A DNA stretch of 64,000 nt from Desulfosudis oleivorans (GCA_020723325.1 DYJD01000031.1:1-64000), one strand, 5' to 3'. Positions 42,216 through 52,582 are shown, counted from the stretch's first letter. Program-made: numbers and translations. Notes: generated by a model from the sequence alone, not told the origin.

Positions 42216-43313
42216 ATGGGCGAAGGCATTTCCAAAAATATGATTTTTTGGTTTTTTTTAGCCCTTTTTCTGATTTCAGCTTTTTTGTTGGGGCAATTGC
42301 TGTTGCCGTTTTTTTCGATTCTGGTGATGGCTTCGGTGGTGACGCTGGCTTTTCATCCGATCTATCGCTTTATCCATGCCGGAAATAAAATCAACGCATC
42401 CATAGCAGCCTTTTTAACCTGCATCATCATTTTTTTTATTTTGTTCGTCCCCATTATTTTTTTCAGCGGCTTATTGTCCAAGGAGGCTTATGAATTATAT
42501 TTGATGGGTAAAAGCGCCATGGTCAGCGGACAAGTCAAGAGTCTGCTGGAGAGCAGCCGGGTGCTGAATGCTTTGGACCGGATGAATGCGTTGCTGGCCA
42601 ACATCAATATGGAATTAACCCTTGAAGATCTGAATACCGGCATCATGAATCTCGGTAAGATCATCGGCAAGGTGCTATTTGACCAGTTGGCCGCGATTTC
42701 ATCGAACATATTGCATTTCATTATTGATTTTTTTTTCATGCTGCTGGTGGTGTTCTTTCTGCTCATGGATGGGGTAAAATTGGTGGATTTCATTAACGAC
42801 CTTTCCCCTTTGCCCAAAGAACAGGATGAAATGCTGATAGCCAAATTCAGGGATATGGCCAAAGCCATCCTGATCGGCAACGGACTGAGCGGCTTTCTGC
42901 AGGGGGTGGCCGGGGGCTTGATGTTCGCCCTATTTGGCTTGAAATCCCCTTTCCTGTGGGGGGTTGTAACCGGCCTGTTGTCTTTTTTGCCCATCATTGG
43001 AATTCTGGCGGTATTTCTGCCGGCGGCTGCGTATCTTTTTTTATCCGGCCGGGAATTTGCCGCGATATTTTTTATTGTCATTTACGCACTGCTGTCCGGC
43101 GGCGTTGAATACATTTTCAAGCCTAAAATCGTAGGCGACCAGGTAAAGATGCATACCCTCCTGGTGTTCCTTGCGATTATCGGCGGGCTGAAATTATTCG
43201 GAATATTGGGAATCATTTATGGCCCTTTGATTGTCACCGCTTTTTTGACATTGGTGGATATTTACCGCGCCAATTATCAGACCTTGGTCGAATCGCGATC
43301 CAATGGTCCCTAG
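42216..43313 (+). CDS. PerM/AI-2E exporter-family membrane protein
   Basis: A 365-residue protein with seven or eight membrane helices. The two N-terminal helices (FFLALFLISAFLLGQLLLPFFSILVMASVVTLAFHPIY) and the C-terminal block GLLSFLPIIGILAVFLPAAAYLFL, with EYIFKPKIVGDQVKMHTLLVFLAIIGGLKLFGILGIIYGPLIV, are characteristic of the AI-2E family. Members export signalling molecules or exchange Na+/H+; the substrate here is unknown. It ends 54 nt before gyrA. The ATG is preceded by GTGGAGGA. Confidence 0.9.
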   Translation: MGEGISKNMIFWFFLALFLISAFLLGQLLLPFFSILVMASVVTLAFHPIYRFIHAGNKINASIAAFLTCIIIFFILFVPIIFFSGLLSKEAYELYLMGKSAMVSGQVKSLLESSRVLNALDRMNALLANINMELTLEDLNTGIMNLGKIIGKVLFDQLAAISSNILHFIIDFFFMLLVVFFLLMDGVKLVDFINDLSPLPKEQDEMLIAKFRDMAKAILIGNGLSGFLQGVAGGLMFALFGLKSPFLWGVVTGLLSFLPIIGILAVFLPAAAYLFLSGREFAAIFFIVIYALLSGGVEYIFKPKIVGDQVKMHTLLVFLAIIGGLKLFGILGIIYGPLIVTAFLTLVDIYRANYQTLVESRSNGP

Positions 43314-43367
43314 GTCGTGGGTTGAACCAGACCAAGCACGAACTTCCCTTATTTAGGACAAAGACGT

Positions 43368-45839
43368 ATGACTGAGATGGAAAAACAACCGGAAATCAGT
43401 ATTGACCGCGAGATGAAGCGCTCCTATCTGGATTATGCCATGAGCGTGATCATCGGCCGGGCCTTGCCGGATGTCCGGGATGGATTGAAACCCGTACATC
43501 GCAGGGTTTTGTATGCCATGCGGGAAATGAAAAATGACTGGAACAAACCCTATAAAAAATCCGCCCGTATCGTCGGCGATGTTATCGGTAAATATCACCC
43601 CCATGGCGATACGGCTGTATATGACACCATGGTAAGGATGGCCCAGGATTTTTCCATGCGCTATCTCCTAGTGGACGGCCAGGGCAATTTCGGCTCCGTG
43701 GACGGCGATTCACCGGCGGCCATGCGGTATACGGAAGTGCGCATGACTCGCCTGGCCCATGAAATGATGGCTGATCTGGACAAGGAAACAGTGGACTTTG
43801 TTCCCAACTATGACGAGTCCTTGACCGAACCCACAGTGCTGCCCACCAAGATACCGGCTTTGCTGATCAACGGCTCCTCGGGAATTGCCGTGGGCATGGC
43901 CACCAACATTCCGCCCCATAATCTCACGGAAGTGATTGAGGCCATTAAAGCCCTGATTGAAAACCCGGAACTGACCTGGCAAGATTTAACCGCCTATCTG
44001 CCCGGACCGGATTTCCCATCCGGCGGCATCATTTACGGCACCCGGGGAATCCTTGAGGCTTACGGCACCGGGCGCGGGATTATCCGCATGCGCGGCCGCA
44101 TATTGGTGGAAACCGATCGTCAGACCAAGGCCGAGACCCTGGTGGTAACGGAAATACCGTATCAGGTCAACAAAGCCAAGCTGATTGAAAAAATCGCCGG
44201 CTTGGTCAAGAACAAGGAAATCGAAGGTATCCGTTATGTGCGGGACGAGTCGGACCGGGAAGGCATGCGCATCGCCATCGGCTTGAAAAAAGATCAGATA
44301 GCCCAGGTGGTCATCAATCAGCTCTATAAGCATACGGCCCTTGAAAGCAGTTTCGGCATCATCTTTCTGGCGGTTGTCAACAAGAGCCCTGAGGTCCTCA
44401 ATTTAAAGGAGGCGCTGGAATATTTCATCCTGCACCGCAAGGAAATCATTGTTCGCCGCACCCGCTATGATTTGGCCAAGGCCGAGGAAAGAGCCCATAT
44501 TTTGGAAGGACTCAAAATCGCCCTGGAGAATCTGGACGATGTGGTGGCCCTGATCCGCGCCTCCAAATCACCGGCCGAGGCCAAGGCCGGCTTGATGGCC
44601 AGATTCCAGCTTTCGGATAAACAAGCCCAAGCCATTCTGGACATGCGCTTGCAGCGGCTCACAGGCCTGGAGCAGGAAAAGATCCTGGAGGAGTATGCCA
44701 ATGTCTTGAAGGACATCCAGCGCTTCAAGGAGATTCTGGCCAGCGATCGCCTGGTGCTGGAGATCGTGAAAACAGAATTGAACGAGATCCAGAGCGAGTA
44801 CGGCGACTCCCGGCGCACGGAAATCGTTCAGGACACCCAGGAAATCACCATGGAAGACATGATTATGGAAGAGGACATGGTGGTGACCATTTCCCGGCGG
44901 GGCTACATCAAAAGAAATCCCATCACCCTTTACCAGAAGCAACGCCGCGGCGGCAAGGGCAAGACCGCCATGGGCACGGTGGAAGAGGATTTTGTCGAGC
45001 ATCTGTTTGTGGCCTCCACCCATCATTATTTCCTGTTTTTCACCAACCAGGGCAAAGCCTACTGGTGCAAGGTTTATGACATCCCCCAGGCCAGCCGGGT
45101 GAGTCACGGCAAGGCCATTGTGAATTTGCTCAATCTGCAAGAAAATGAGCGTTTGACCACCGTGCTGACGGTTCCGGCTTTTGAGCCGGGCTATTATATC
45201 ATCATGGCTACGCGCAACGGCACGGTGAAGAAGACCGATCTCATGTCCTTCAGCCGTCCGCGCTCAGGGGGGCTCATCGCCCTGGAGCTGGTTGAAGGCG
45301 ATGAGCTAATATCCGTCCGGATCACCGACGGCAATATGAATGTCTTTCTGGGATCCGCCAAGGGCAAATCCATCCGTTTTCATGAATCGGAAGTCCGCCC
45401 CACGGGCCGGACGGCCCGGGGTGTGCGTGGAATGGCTTTTGCTGGAGACGACTGGCTGGTGGGCATGGAGGTATTGAGCCACGGCAAGACCTTGTTCAGC
45501 GCCACGGAGAATGGCTTCGGCAAGCGGACTTCCATTGATGAATATCCATTGCAAAGGCGGGGCGGTCTGGGTGTCATCACTATCAAGACCAGCGCCCGCA
45601 ACGGCAATGTCATCGTCTTGTTGCTGGTGGAGGACGAGGATGAGCTCATGATCATGACCGGCGGCGGGAAATTAATCCGCATCGCCATTAGGGATGTTTC
45701 GGTGATCAGCCGCAACACCCAGGGCGTCAAACTGATCGACCTGGATGCGGGCGAACGCGTGATCGGAGCCGCGCGTTTGGCGGAAAAGGAAGAAGAAAGC
45801 CCGGCGGAAACGGAAGAGGAACCCCAGGGCACGGAATGA
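43368..45839 (+). CDS. gyrA: DNA gyrase subunit A
   Basis: An 823-residue type IIA topoisomerase subunit. It cuts and rejoins DNA through Tyr121 (AMRYTEVRM). The quinolone-response region reads [13 protein letters not shown], with Thr82 and Asp86 at the positions of E. coli Ser83 and Asp87. The C-terminal beta-pinwheel carries the GyrA box KQRRGGKGK (around 525-533), which separates gyrase from topoisomerase IV. A short acidic tail ([16 protein letters not shown]) ends the protein. gyrB is not in the window. Confidence 0.97.
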   Translation: MTEMEKQPEISIDREMKRSYLDYAMSVIIGRALPDVRDGLKPVHRRVLYAMREMKNDWNKPYKKSARIVGDVIGKYHPHGDTAVYDTMVRMAQDFSMRYLLVDGQGNFGSVDGDSPAAMRYTEVRMTRLAHEMMADLDKETVDFVPNYDESLTEPTVLPTKIPALLINGSSGIAVGMATNIPPHNLTEVIEAIKALIENPELTWQDLTAYLPGPDFPSGGIIYGTRGILEAYGTGRGIIRMRGRILVETDRQTKAETLVVTEIPYQVNKAKLIEKIAGLVKNKEIEGIRYVRDESDREGMRIAIGLKKDQIAQVVINQLYKHTALESSFGIIFLAVVNKSPEVLNLKEALEYFILHRKEIIVRRTRYDLAKAEERAHILEGLKIALENLDDVVALIRASKSPAEAKAGLMARFQLSDKQAQAILDMRLQRLTGLEQEKILEEYANVLKDIQRFKEILASDRLVLEIVKTELNEIQSEYGDSRRTEIVQDTQEITMEDMIMEEDMVVTISRRGYIKRNPITLYQKQRRGGKGKTAMGTVEEDFVEHLFVASTHHYFLFFTNQGKAYWCKVYDIPQASRVSHGKAIVNLLNLQENERLTTVLTVPAFEPGYYIIMATRNGTVKKTDLMSFSRPRSGGLIALELVEGDELISVRITDGNMNVFLGSAKGKSIRFHESEVRPTGRTARGVRGMAFAGDDWLVGMEVLSHGKTLFSATENGFGKRTSIDEYPLQRRGGLGVITIKTSARNGNVIVLLLVEDEDELMIMTGGGKLIRIAIRDVSVISRNTQGVKLIDLDAGERVIGAARLAEKEEESPAETEEEPQGTE

Positions 45840-45890
45840 AATAGGTTTGGTTGGATTTGCAGGAGCAAGGGAAATTCGCGAGTATAAATC

Positions 45891-46913
45891 ATGGAAACAT
45901 CAGCGACTAAAATCGGCGTGATCGGTGCTGGCAGTTGGGGCACAGCCCTGGCTGATCTGTTGGCCCAGAAGGGATTCGACACCACCCTGTGGGTTTATGA
46001 ACCGGAAGTGAAAATTCAAATCGAAACCCAACGGGAAAACAAAGTATTTCTGCCGGGGGTTGTATTGGCGCCGAATCTAGTGCCCACCAATGATTTGGTC
46101 CGGGCCGCGGCTGATAAAGATTTACTGGTCATGGTGGTTCCCTCCCATCTGGTCCGGGATGTGGCACGGCGCATGGCCCCCCATGTATCGAAAAGCACGG
46201 TAGTCGTCTCTGCTTCCAAAGGCATCGAGAATGAGACCTATCTGCCCATGTCGGCCATTCTGAAGGAAACCCTGCCCCATCTTTCTGAAAAACAGTTCAC
46301 GGTTTTATCCGGACCCAGTTTTGCAAAAGAGGTGGCCCGCAAGGTGCCGACCCTGGTCACGGTGGCGGCAATGGACATGGAAGCTGCTGTGTGGGTTCAG
46401 CAGGTTTTTGCCACCAGTTTTTTCCGGGTTTACACCAACGCTGATATGATCGGCGTTGAGCTGGGGGGCGCGGTCAAGAATGTCATTGCCATCGCTTCCG
46501 GAATTGTGGACGGATTGGGCCTCGGCCTCAACACCCGGGCTGCCTTGATTACCAGAGGGTTGAGCGAGATCACCCGCCTGGGCTTGAAGCTGGGGGCCAA
46601 CCCGCATACCTTTGCCGGACTTGCAGGGGTCGGCGATCTGATGCTGACCTGCACAGGCGATTTAAGCCGGAATCACGCCGTGGGCCAGCAAATCGGCGCA
46701 GGCAAGACCTTGGCGGCGATTCTGGCGGAAATGCGCATGGTGGCTGAGGGAGTACGCACTGCCGAATCGGTTTATAACCTGTCCCGCAAGCTGGGTGTTG
46801 AGATGCCGATCACCCATCAGGTTTATTACGTTCTATATGAAAACCTGCCGCCGGCCGAGGCGGTGTATCGCTTGATGACGCGGGATCTGCGCCATGAGTT
46901 GGATGATTATTGA
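45891..46913 (+). CDS. gpsA: Glycerol-3-phosphate dehydrogenase [NAD(P)+]
   Basis: A 340-residue enzyme reducing dihydroxyacetone phosphate to sn-glycerol 3-phosphate for phospholipid synthesis. The Rossmann motif is GVIGAGSWGTALADLLAQKG; further family blocks are VSASKGIENET, LSGPSFAKEVARKVPT, ELGGAVKNVIAIASGIVDGLGLG with the catalytic lysine, and FAGLAGVGDLMLTCTGDLSRN. It lies 51 nt after gyrA and 39 nt before radC on the same strand. Confidence 0.96.
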   Translation: METSATKIGVIGAGSWGTALADLLAQKGFDTTLWVYEPEVKIQIETQRENKVFLPGVVLAPNLVPTNDLVRAAADKDLLVMVVPSHLVRDVARRMAPHVSKSTVVVSASKGIENETYLPMSAILKETLPHLSEKQFTVLSGPSFAKEVARKVPTLVTVAAMDMEAAVWVQQVFATSFFRVYTNADMIGVELGGAVKNVIAIASGIVDGLGLGLNTRAALITRGLSEITRLGLKLGANPHTFAGLAGVGDLMLTCTGDLSRNHAVGQQIGAGKTLAAILAEMRMVAEGVRTAESVYNLSRKLGVEMPITHQVYYVLYENLPPAEAVYRLMTRDLRHELDDY

Positions 46914-46952
46914 CCATCAACAACCCAAGAATGATCCTATGGATTTGCAGCC

Positions 46953-47693
46953 ATGGAAAAACAAGAAGTCCATAAAGGCGCGGGCCACCGTCGCCGACTG
47001 CGGGATAAGTTTTTGGCTTCCGGACTGCAAGGCTTTCATGATTATGAGGTCATCGAACTGTTGCTGACCATTGCCACACCACGGAAAGATTGCAAGTCGC
47101 CGGCCAAACAGGCCCTTAAAAAATTTAAAACCTTTGCAGCGGTGCTAGAAGCCCCGCCCCAGGCCCTGTGCCAGGTCAAGGGCATCGGGCCGACCAATCT
47201 TTTCGGCATCAAGCTGATCAAAGCCGTTGCGGATCGTTATCTTGAGAAAAAGGTGTTGCAAAGAAAAGCCCTGCATCATTCCAAGGCGCTTTATGACTAT
47301 CTGATGCTCCATTTGGGGGCCAAGGGGCGGGAATGCTTTGCCGTGGCCTATTTGGATGCCAAGAACAAGGTGCTTGAAATTGAAACCCTTTTTCAGGGCA
47401 CCCTGACCGCCAGTTCGGTTTATCCACGGGAAGTTGTCCGTGCGGCCTTGGATAAACAGGCGGCTGCCATCATTCTGGTCCATAATCACCCCTCCGGTGA
47501 TCCGGCGCCGTCCGCCGAGGACATAGCCGTTACCCGCAGACTGCTTTCCGCCTGCCGACTGGTGGGCATTCCGATCCATGAGCATATCATCATCGGCGGC
47601 AACAGCTATTTCAGTTTTGCCGATCATGGCCATATGGAGCGGTTGAATCGGGAATACGAGACTCGGCAGAAAAGCAATGACCAGCAAGGATAA
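46953..47693 (+). CDS. radC: RadC-family JAMM protein
   Basis: A 246-residue protein with an N-terminal helix-hairpin-helix region (DYEVIELLLTIATPRKDCK; VKGIGPTNLFGIKL) and a C-terminal MPN/JAMM domain with the metal-binding run VHNHPSGDPAPSAED. The name comes from a presumed DNA-repair role that was later disputed; a metalloprotease or nuclease activity is possible. The family is widespread and the domain order is standard. Its last 17 bases overlap the next gene. Confidence 0.92.
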   Translation: MEKQEVHKGAGHRRRLRDKFLASGLQGFHDYEVIELLLTIATPRKDCKSPAKQALKKFKTFAAVLEAPPQALCQVKGIGPTNLFGIKLIKAVADRYLEKKVLQRKALHHSKALYDYLMLHLGAKGRECFAVAYLDAKNKVLEIETLFQGTLTASSVYPREVVRAALDKQAAAIILVHNHPSGDPAPSAEDIAVTRRLLSACRLVGIPIHEHIIIGGNSYFSFADHGHMERLNREYETRQKSNDQQG

Positions 47694-47979
47694 AGCGCAA
47701 CCGCCTTGTTTTGGACACCTGGATCAGGTTTTTCCCGTGGCCGGGGATGGGTTGCGGCATTCCCCGGCGGCCTGCATGCAGTGCGAGCATAAAACCGAAT
47801 GTCTGCGTGCCGCCCTGGGAGCCGGGGCAGGATTGCAAGTCAAGGCGGAAATAACGGATCGGGCTTACGCGGCGGGCGCCATCGGTTTTTTCCAAAGATG
47901 GTCACGCAAGAAAGCCATTGACCGCAAGGCAAAAGAATGCGGGCGAAAGACTGAAGACGGAAACCGACAACCGCCATGA
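47677..47979 (+). CDS. Small Cys-containing hypothetical protein
   Basis: A 100-residue protein. CFGHLDQVFPVAGDGLRHSPAACMQCEHKTECLRAAL has four cysteines in a C-x22-C-x2-C-x5-C pattern that could bind a metal or cluster. A helical stretch (GAIGFFQRWSRKKAIDRKAKE) and a polar tail follow. No named family is known to me. It overlaps the end of radC by 17 nt and lies 50 nt before pgk, so it is probably in the same transcript. The protein-like cysteine pattern supports a real gene. Confidence 0.65.
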   Translation: MTSKDKAQPPCFGHLDQVFPVAGDGLRHSPAACMQCEHKTECLRAALGAGAGLQVKAEITDRAYAAGAIGFFQRWSRKKAIDRKAKECGRKTEDGNRQPP

Positions 47980-48029
47980 TATAAAAAGTTAAGGTTTTGG
48001 ATTCATCATTAACACCAGGAGGACGGAAA

Positions 48030-49235
48030 ATGGCCAAGCTATTTATCGAAGATGTAGCCGTTGCAGGAAAGCGCATTCTCATAAGGGTGGATTTCAATGT
48101 ACCGCTGGAAAACGGCCAAGTGGCGGATGACACGCGCATCCGGGCGTCCCTGCCCACCATCAATCATATCATTCAAAAGGGCGGCCGCCTGGTGCTCATG
48201 TCCCATCTGGGGCGGCCCAAGGGCAAGCGGGTGCCGGAAATGTCCCTTAAGCCTTGCGCGGCGGTTCTCAGCGCCTTGTTGTCAAGGCAAGTGGCCTTTG
48301 CCGAGGATTGTATCGGTGCCGCAGTGGAAGCAGCCGTGAATAAAATGCAGCCAGGGGAAGTTCTGCTGCTTGAGAATCTGCGCTACCATAATGCTGAAAC
48401 CGATAATGACGCGGCTTTTGCCGCCCAACTCGCACGCCTTGGGGATATTTATGTGAATGATGCTTTTGGGACCGCCCACCGGGCCCATGCTTCCACCGAG
48501 GGCGTCACCCACTACTTGAGTTGCTGTGCGGCCGGCTATCTCTTGAAAAAGGAGATGGACTATCTTGGAAAGGTGCTGCAAAATCCGGAAAGACCTTTTG
48601 TGGCGGTTTTGGGTGGGGCCAAAATTTCCGGCAAGATCGAGGTGATCGACCATCTGCTGCCCAAGGTGGACCGGCTGATCATCGGCGGCGGCATGGCCTT
48701 TACTTTTTACAAAGCCATGGGAAAGGAAATCGGCAAATCCCTGTTGGAAGAGGACAAACTTGAGCTGGCAAAATCCCTGTTGGACAAGGGCAAGACCAAG
48801 CTGGTATTGCCGGTGGATTGCATGGTGACAAGCGCGGTTGATTTCAAAGGCCGGACAGCGGGAAAATTGCACACCGCTTCTTGGGACAAGCTTCCGGCCG
48901 ACGGTTACGGACTCGATATCGGTCCGGAATCCATCCTACAGTTTGCGGCCATTATCAGAGAGGCTAAAACCGTTCTCTGGAACGGACCCATGGGCGTATT
49001 TGAAATCACCGCCGCAGCCACGGGTACTTTTGCCATTGCCAGGGCCCTGGCGCAAAGCACCGCAGCCGGCGCCACCACGGTTATCGGCGGCGGTGATTCA
49101 GCCGCCGCCGTGGAAAAAGCCGGTTTGGCCGAGGCGGTTTCCCATGTATCCACCGGGGGCGGCGCCTCCCTGGAATTTCTTGAGGGCAAAATCCTTCCGG
49201 GTATTGCCGCCCTGTCAGAGCGTCCGGATAAATGA
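48030..49235 (+). CDS. pgk: Phosphoglycerate kinase
   Basis: A 401-residue glycolytic/gluconeogenic kinase converting 1,3-bisphosphoglycerate and ADP to 3-phosphoglycerate and ATP. RVDFNVPLENGQVADDTRI, MSHLGRPKG, VNDAFGTAHRAHAST, VLGGAKISGKIEVI and the nucleotide loop WNGPMGVFE with GGGDSAAAV are all present. The ATG at 48030 follows AGGAGG; an in-frame ATG at 47997 lacks such a site. Its stop overlaps the next start by 4 nt (ATGA). Confidence 0.97.
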   Translation: MAKLFIEDVAVAGKRILIRVDFNVPLENGQVADDTRIRASLPTINHIIQKGGRLVLMSHLGRPKGKRVPEMSLKPCAAVLSALLSRQVAFAEDCIGAAVEAAVNKMQPGEVLLLENLRYHNAETDNDAAFAAQLARLGDIYVNDAFGTAHRAHASTEGVTHYLSCCAAGYLLKKEMDYLGKVLQNPERPFVAVLGGAKISGKIEVIDHLLPKVDRLIIGGGMAFTFYKAMGKEIGKSLLEEDKLELAKSLLDKGKTKLVLPVDCMVTSAVDFKGRTAGKLHTASWDKLPADGYGLDIGPESILQFAAIIREAKTVLWNGPMGVFEITAAATGTFAIARALAQSTAAGATTVIGGGDSAAAVEKAGLAEAVSHVSTGGGASLEFLEGKILPGIAALSERPDK

Positions 49236-50005
49236 GTCAGAATGATGGGGCAAGCGCTGCTTCCGGCTCCCTGGGCAGGCGACGATTTTACCTTGCTGCC
49301 GCGCTGGCTGTTGTCATTGTCGCTGCAATGCTCGGCCTCCTGGGATATATCTATCGTCTAGAAATCGGCGCATTCTGCGCGAGCGGTTATGCATTTATCA
49401 CCGATCGGGATCGGATAAAAGTTTTTATCATTTCCTTTGGCCCCAATGCGCCGGTTGTTTTCATGGCCCTGCAGATCCTGCAAGTGCTGCTGGCGCCGGT
49501 TCCAGGCGAAGCCACGGGTTTTCTCGGCGGATATCTATTCGGCGCAACCAAAGGGTTTGTCTATTCCAGCATCGGCCTGACCATGGGCTCCTATCTGAAT
49601 TTCCTGGCCGGCCGGTTTCTGGGAAAAAAATATATTCGCAAACTGATACCCGTGGGGCCGCTGCACAAGTTTGAATCCTTGTTGCAGCGGCAAGGCCTTT
49701 TCGTGGTTTTCATCTTGTTTCTTTTTCCGGGGTTTCCCAAAGACTATCTCTGTCTTTTTCTCGGGCTTACACGGCTGCCCTTGAAAGCCTTTTTGATTTT
49801 GGCCGCTGTCGGACGCATGCCCGGAACGCTCTTGCTAAGCCTGCAGGGCGCATATGTGTTTGCGCGCATGTACCTCTGGTTCGGAGTTCTTTTGGGGTTG
49901 TGCCTTGTGCTAGTATTGATTTCCTACTGTTTTCGACAACCGCTTTATCAGTGGATTGAAAAGATGAACCACTCAACCGGTGATAACGCCGTTGACGATC
50001 CCTGA
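49232..50005 (+). CDS. VTT (TVP38/DedA-like) membrane protein
   Basis: A 257-residue membrane protein with about five to six helices. The VTT/SNARE-associated domain spans roughly residues 60-220, with LLAPVPGEATGFLGGYLFGATKGFVYSSIGLTMGSYLNFLAGRFLGKKYI, then FLFPGFPKDYLCLFLGLTRLPLKAFLI. Such proteins are proposed lipid scramblases or transporters in the envelope. It is translationally coupled to pgk (ATGA overlap). The function here is unknown. Confidence 0.85.
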   Translation: MSQNDGASAASGSLGRRRFYLAAALAVVIVAAMLGLLGYIYRLEIGAFCASGYAFITDRDRIKVFIISFGPNAPVVFMALQILQVLLAPVPGEATGFLGGYLFGATKGFVYSSIGLTMGSYLNFLAGRFLGKKYIRKLIPVGPLHKFESLLQRQGLFVVFILFLFPGFPKDYLCLFLGLTRLPLKAFLILAAVGRMPGTLLLSLQGAYVFARMYLWFGVLLGLCLVLVLISYCFRQPLYQWIEKMNHSTGDNAVDDP

Positions 50006-50077
50006 AAAACCTGTTATTATTCTAATCAATTAAGTAATACCGCCGGTTATGGAATAAGTACAAGAGGAGTAAGCGTA

Positions 50078-51154
50078 TTGAGTTACTGGAATTACAGAGA
50101 AGAATTAAGCTCCCAGAATCGGTTGCGGCGGTCATATTACGAGCTTCTGCGGGACGAACTCGATCAGTTCATACTCCAATACGCTTTGATTGATTCCTAC
50201 CAGCGCTTTATCGAAAATAATAATCCCTACCCTTTTGTGGAGCGGCGGGAGTTGAAACCGCGGGCCCGCATTCCCAACGTGGAATACAAGCATCAAAACG
50301 CCCTGCTGGTCATTTTCATGGAAGATGTTCTGCCGGATATTCATAAGAAATATATCCGCTTTTTTGACGACAACAAGACCACCAAGACCAACCTGCTGCG
50401 CTCCAAGAATCTGCTTTTGGACAAGCAATTCGACCGCAACCAGAAATATCTGGATGCCGTTCATTTTGTCAATTTTCTGAAAGCGCTTCTACCCGTGGAC
50501 TACGCGCTCTTGATCCAGCGTGACCCCACAAGCCATGCCCGCAACCGCTACGGCCTTTCGCATTTTCACGTGCGCATCGACTGGCCCATTGCCGATGCGG
50601 CCGAGGACCTGGCCCGTTCGCTGCGATATATTTCCAAGGACATTTATGAAAAAGGGGATAAATACGCCGAGGACATCCAGAAGAAATTGTTCGAGTATTA
50701 CGGCATGCCGGTCATGGTGGGCGGCCGCAGAACCGCCGCCATTGTGGCCTCCCAATACCTGCGGCGGCTTTCCTGCCTGACAACCGTATATGCCAGCAGC
50801 AGCGAAGCGCGGTCTTTGATACGGATTTCCGAGCGGGGGGTGTCCAAGGCGATCCTGATTAAATTCAGTCCGGAAGAAGCAGCGCAGATCGCCAATGCAA
50901 ACCAGATTTCCTTGCGGACTTTCAACAAGTACTATGTGGTTGCAAGCGAGGCAGGGGCAGACAAGCACAAGGACCCCATTTGTATTCTTCAGGCAACCTA
51001 TGCCTATACCGATCATGCGCGGCCGCCGGATGACGGCAAGCTTCGGGAAATCAATCCCGACTTTTATTGGCTGACCGTGGGCGGACAACATATACTGCCC
51101 AAGCCGGGAGTTTATAAATACCCGCCCCTGCCCACAAACATTATCTATTCCTGA
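50078..51154 (+). CDS. Uncharacterised soluble protein
   Basis: A 358-residue protein that I cannot assign. It begins (TTG start, AGAGGAG ribosome binding site) with MSYWNYREELSSQNRLRRSYYELLRDELDQFIL and is rich in Arg, Tyr and Leu. A HFHVRIDWP region and GGRRTAAIVASQYLRRLSCLTTV lie in the middle, and it ends PKPGVYKYPPLPTNIIYS. There is no signal peptide or membrane helix. It stands alone on its strand after the VTT gene. Base composition matches the housekeeping genes, so it is probably a resident gene of the lineage. Confidence 0.7.
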   Translation: MSYWNYREELSSQNRLRRSYYELLRDELDQFILQYALIDSYQRFIENNNPYPFVERRELKPRARIPNVEYKHQNALLVIFMEDVLPDIHKKYIRFFDDNKTTKTNLLRSKNLLLDKQFDRNQKYLDAVHFVNFLKALLPVDYALLIQRDPTSHARNRYGLSHFHVRIDWPIADAAEDLARSLRYISKDIYEKGDKYAEDIQKKLFEYYGMPVMVGGRRTAAIVASQYLRRLSCLTTVYASSSEARSLIRISERGVSKAILIKFSPEEAAQIANANQISLRTFNKYYVVASEAGADKHKDPICILQATYAYTDHARPPDDGKLREINPDFYWLTVGGQHILPKPGVYKYPPLPTNIIYS

Positions 51155-51196
51155 CGGTGGCAGGCTTTCCCTTTAGAAGCGCGCAGCGGCGCTTTA

Positions 51197-51607
51197 TCAG
51201 CAGCCGCCGGCAACCAGGGCCCCGGCCTCAATCCGGTGTATGAAGTCTTCCATATGACTGGCATGTTGTCCGGAAAGAGCGCCGAATTCCAGTGCCCGCT
51301 TGTGGATCCATTTCTGATCCGGCAGTTCCGCCACTTTGCGGTCAAATACCATGCGCACGGAAAGATCTTCGAAAGGCACCTCCCCTTCTGCCGTAACCAG
51401 GCACAAAGTGGCGTGGGCCTGGGTGCGCTCGTGATTTTCGATATAATGGATGGCCAGCCCGCCCATGCTGATATCGATCAGGGGGCCGAGCTTGATAAAA
51501 TGGGGTTTTGCCCAATTCAGCAGGCGTGGTTTTTTCACCGCCACATAGATGCCGGCCTGTACCGGGAAACGCCTGTAGCGGCGTCGTTCTAGTTCGTGCA
51601 TGTCCAT
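51197..51607 (-). CDS. PilZ-domain protein
   Basis: A 136-residue protein with a single PilZ domain, the cyclic-di-GMP binding module. The two binding motifs are visible: RRRYRRFPV (RxxxR) near residue 8 and DISMGGLAI (D/NxSxxG) near residue 45. It has no partner domain, so it probably acts by protein contact, often on motility or exopolysaccharide systems. The start MDMHELERRRYRR follows GAGGAGA; a longer upstream frame is unlikely. It is convergent with the 358-residue gene. Confidence 0.85.
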   Translation of the reverse strand: MDMHELERRRYRRFPVQAGIYVAVKKPRLLNWAKPHFIKLGPLIDISMGGLAIHYIENHERTQAHATLCLVTAEGEVPFEDLSVRMVFDRKVAELPDQKWIHKRALEFGALSGQHASHMEDFIHRIEAGALVAGGC

Positions 51608-51787
51608 TTCCGTCTCCTCTTCTTCGTTTCCAACGCTGGTTCCGCGTGAATATTCCAGTCTCTTTGTAGCACAGACGGGCCTTTCTGGCAATACTTCCCG
51701 GCAAGTATTTGCCGTGATTTAAAAATAATTCGATTGAGACCCAAGATGATTTTTGGTAAGAAGCGCGTTAAAAAGGAGCAACGCCTC

Positions 51788-52498
51788 GTGACATGGGAGA
51801 ATAAAAGCATAGCACTACACCGGCTTTATGAAATCTATGACAGCTATATTGCTGAAACCCTGAAGCCCGTTTGCGGGCCGGGCTGCGCGGTTTGCTGCAC
51901 GCGCAATGTGATCTTGACGACCCTGGAAGGCAGAGGGATCATGGCCTTTCTTGCCCGGTCAAAGCAGTTGGAATTGCTTTCGAAGGTTGCAGGGCAAGCC
52001 CATGGTAAAAGATTCATTCCCCGATTGACAACCAATGCCCTGGTGCGCCTGTTTGCAAACAGCGGGGAAGCGCCGGAGGAAATGCTTGATCCTGACTGGG
52101 GCCCCTGCCCTTTGCTGGATCAAGGCCGCTGCCGGATTTATCCGGCCAGACCTTTCGGCTGCCGCTGCCTGCTTTCCACTGTGCGCTGCGCACCATCCGG
52201 GTTTGCCGAGATCGATGAGTTCACCATCACGCTCAATCAGGTTTTTTTGCAGACAATCGAACATCTGGATAGGGACGGTTATACTGCCAATTTGACCGAC
52301 ATGCTCCTGTATTTGGCCGCATCTGAAAACCCCGAGAGTTTGCCGGAGCAACCGGACCAGGCGGCTCAACAAATGACGGCCAATACGGCCATACCACTGC
52401 TGCTGGTTCCACCCGAGCACCGCCTGCGCATTCAACCTGTTTTAGAGGATATAAACCGGATTTGTGTCCAAGGGCATCACGTGTGGACTTTGCGTTGA
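51788..52498 (+). CDS. YkgJ-type cysteine-cluster protein
   Basis: A 236-residue protein of the same general family as that at 26597-27280, but divergent. It has VCGPGCAVCCTRNV near residue 33, then GPCPLLDQGRCRIYPARPFGCRCLLS near 120-145, giving the metal or Fe-S ligand set. I chose the GTG at 51788 because AAAAGGAG precedes it; an in-frame ATG at 51746 or 51734 is possible. The function is unknown. It lies between the PilZ and zinc-ribbon genes. Confidence 0.75.
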   Translation: MTWENKSIALHRLYEIYDSYIAETLKPVCGPGCAVCCTRNVILTTLEGRGIMAFLARSKQLELLSKVAGQAHGKRFIPRLTTNALVRLFANSGEAPEEMLDPDWGPCPLLDQGRCRIYPARPFGCRCLLSTVRCAPSGFAEIDEFTITLNQVFLQTIEHLDRDGYTANLTDMLLYLAASENPESLPEQPDQAAQQMTANTAIPLLLVPPEHRLRIQPVLEDINRICVQGHHVWTLR

Positions 52499-52582
52499 CA
52501 AACCGGAAAAGAGACTTAGCTTGAAACAGTCAAGAAGGCCGGATCATCATCAGGTTAAAAATGTAAATGATTGGAGCAGCAG

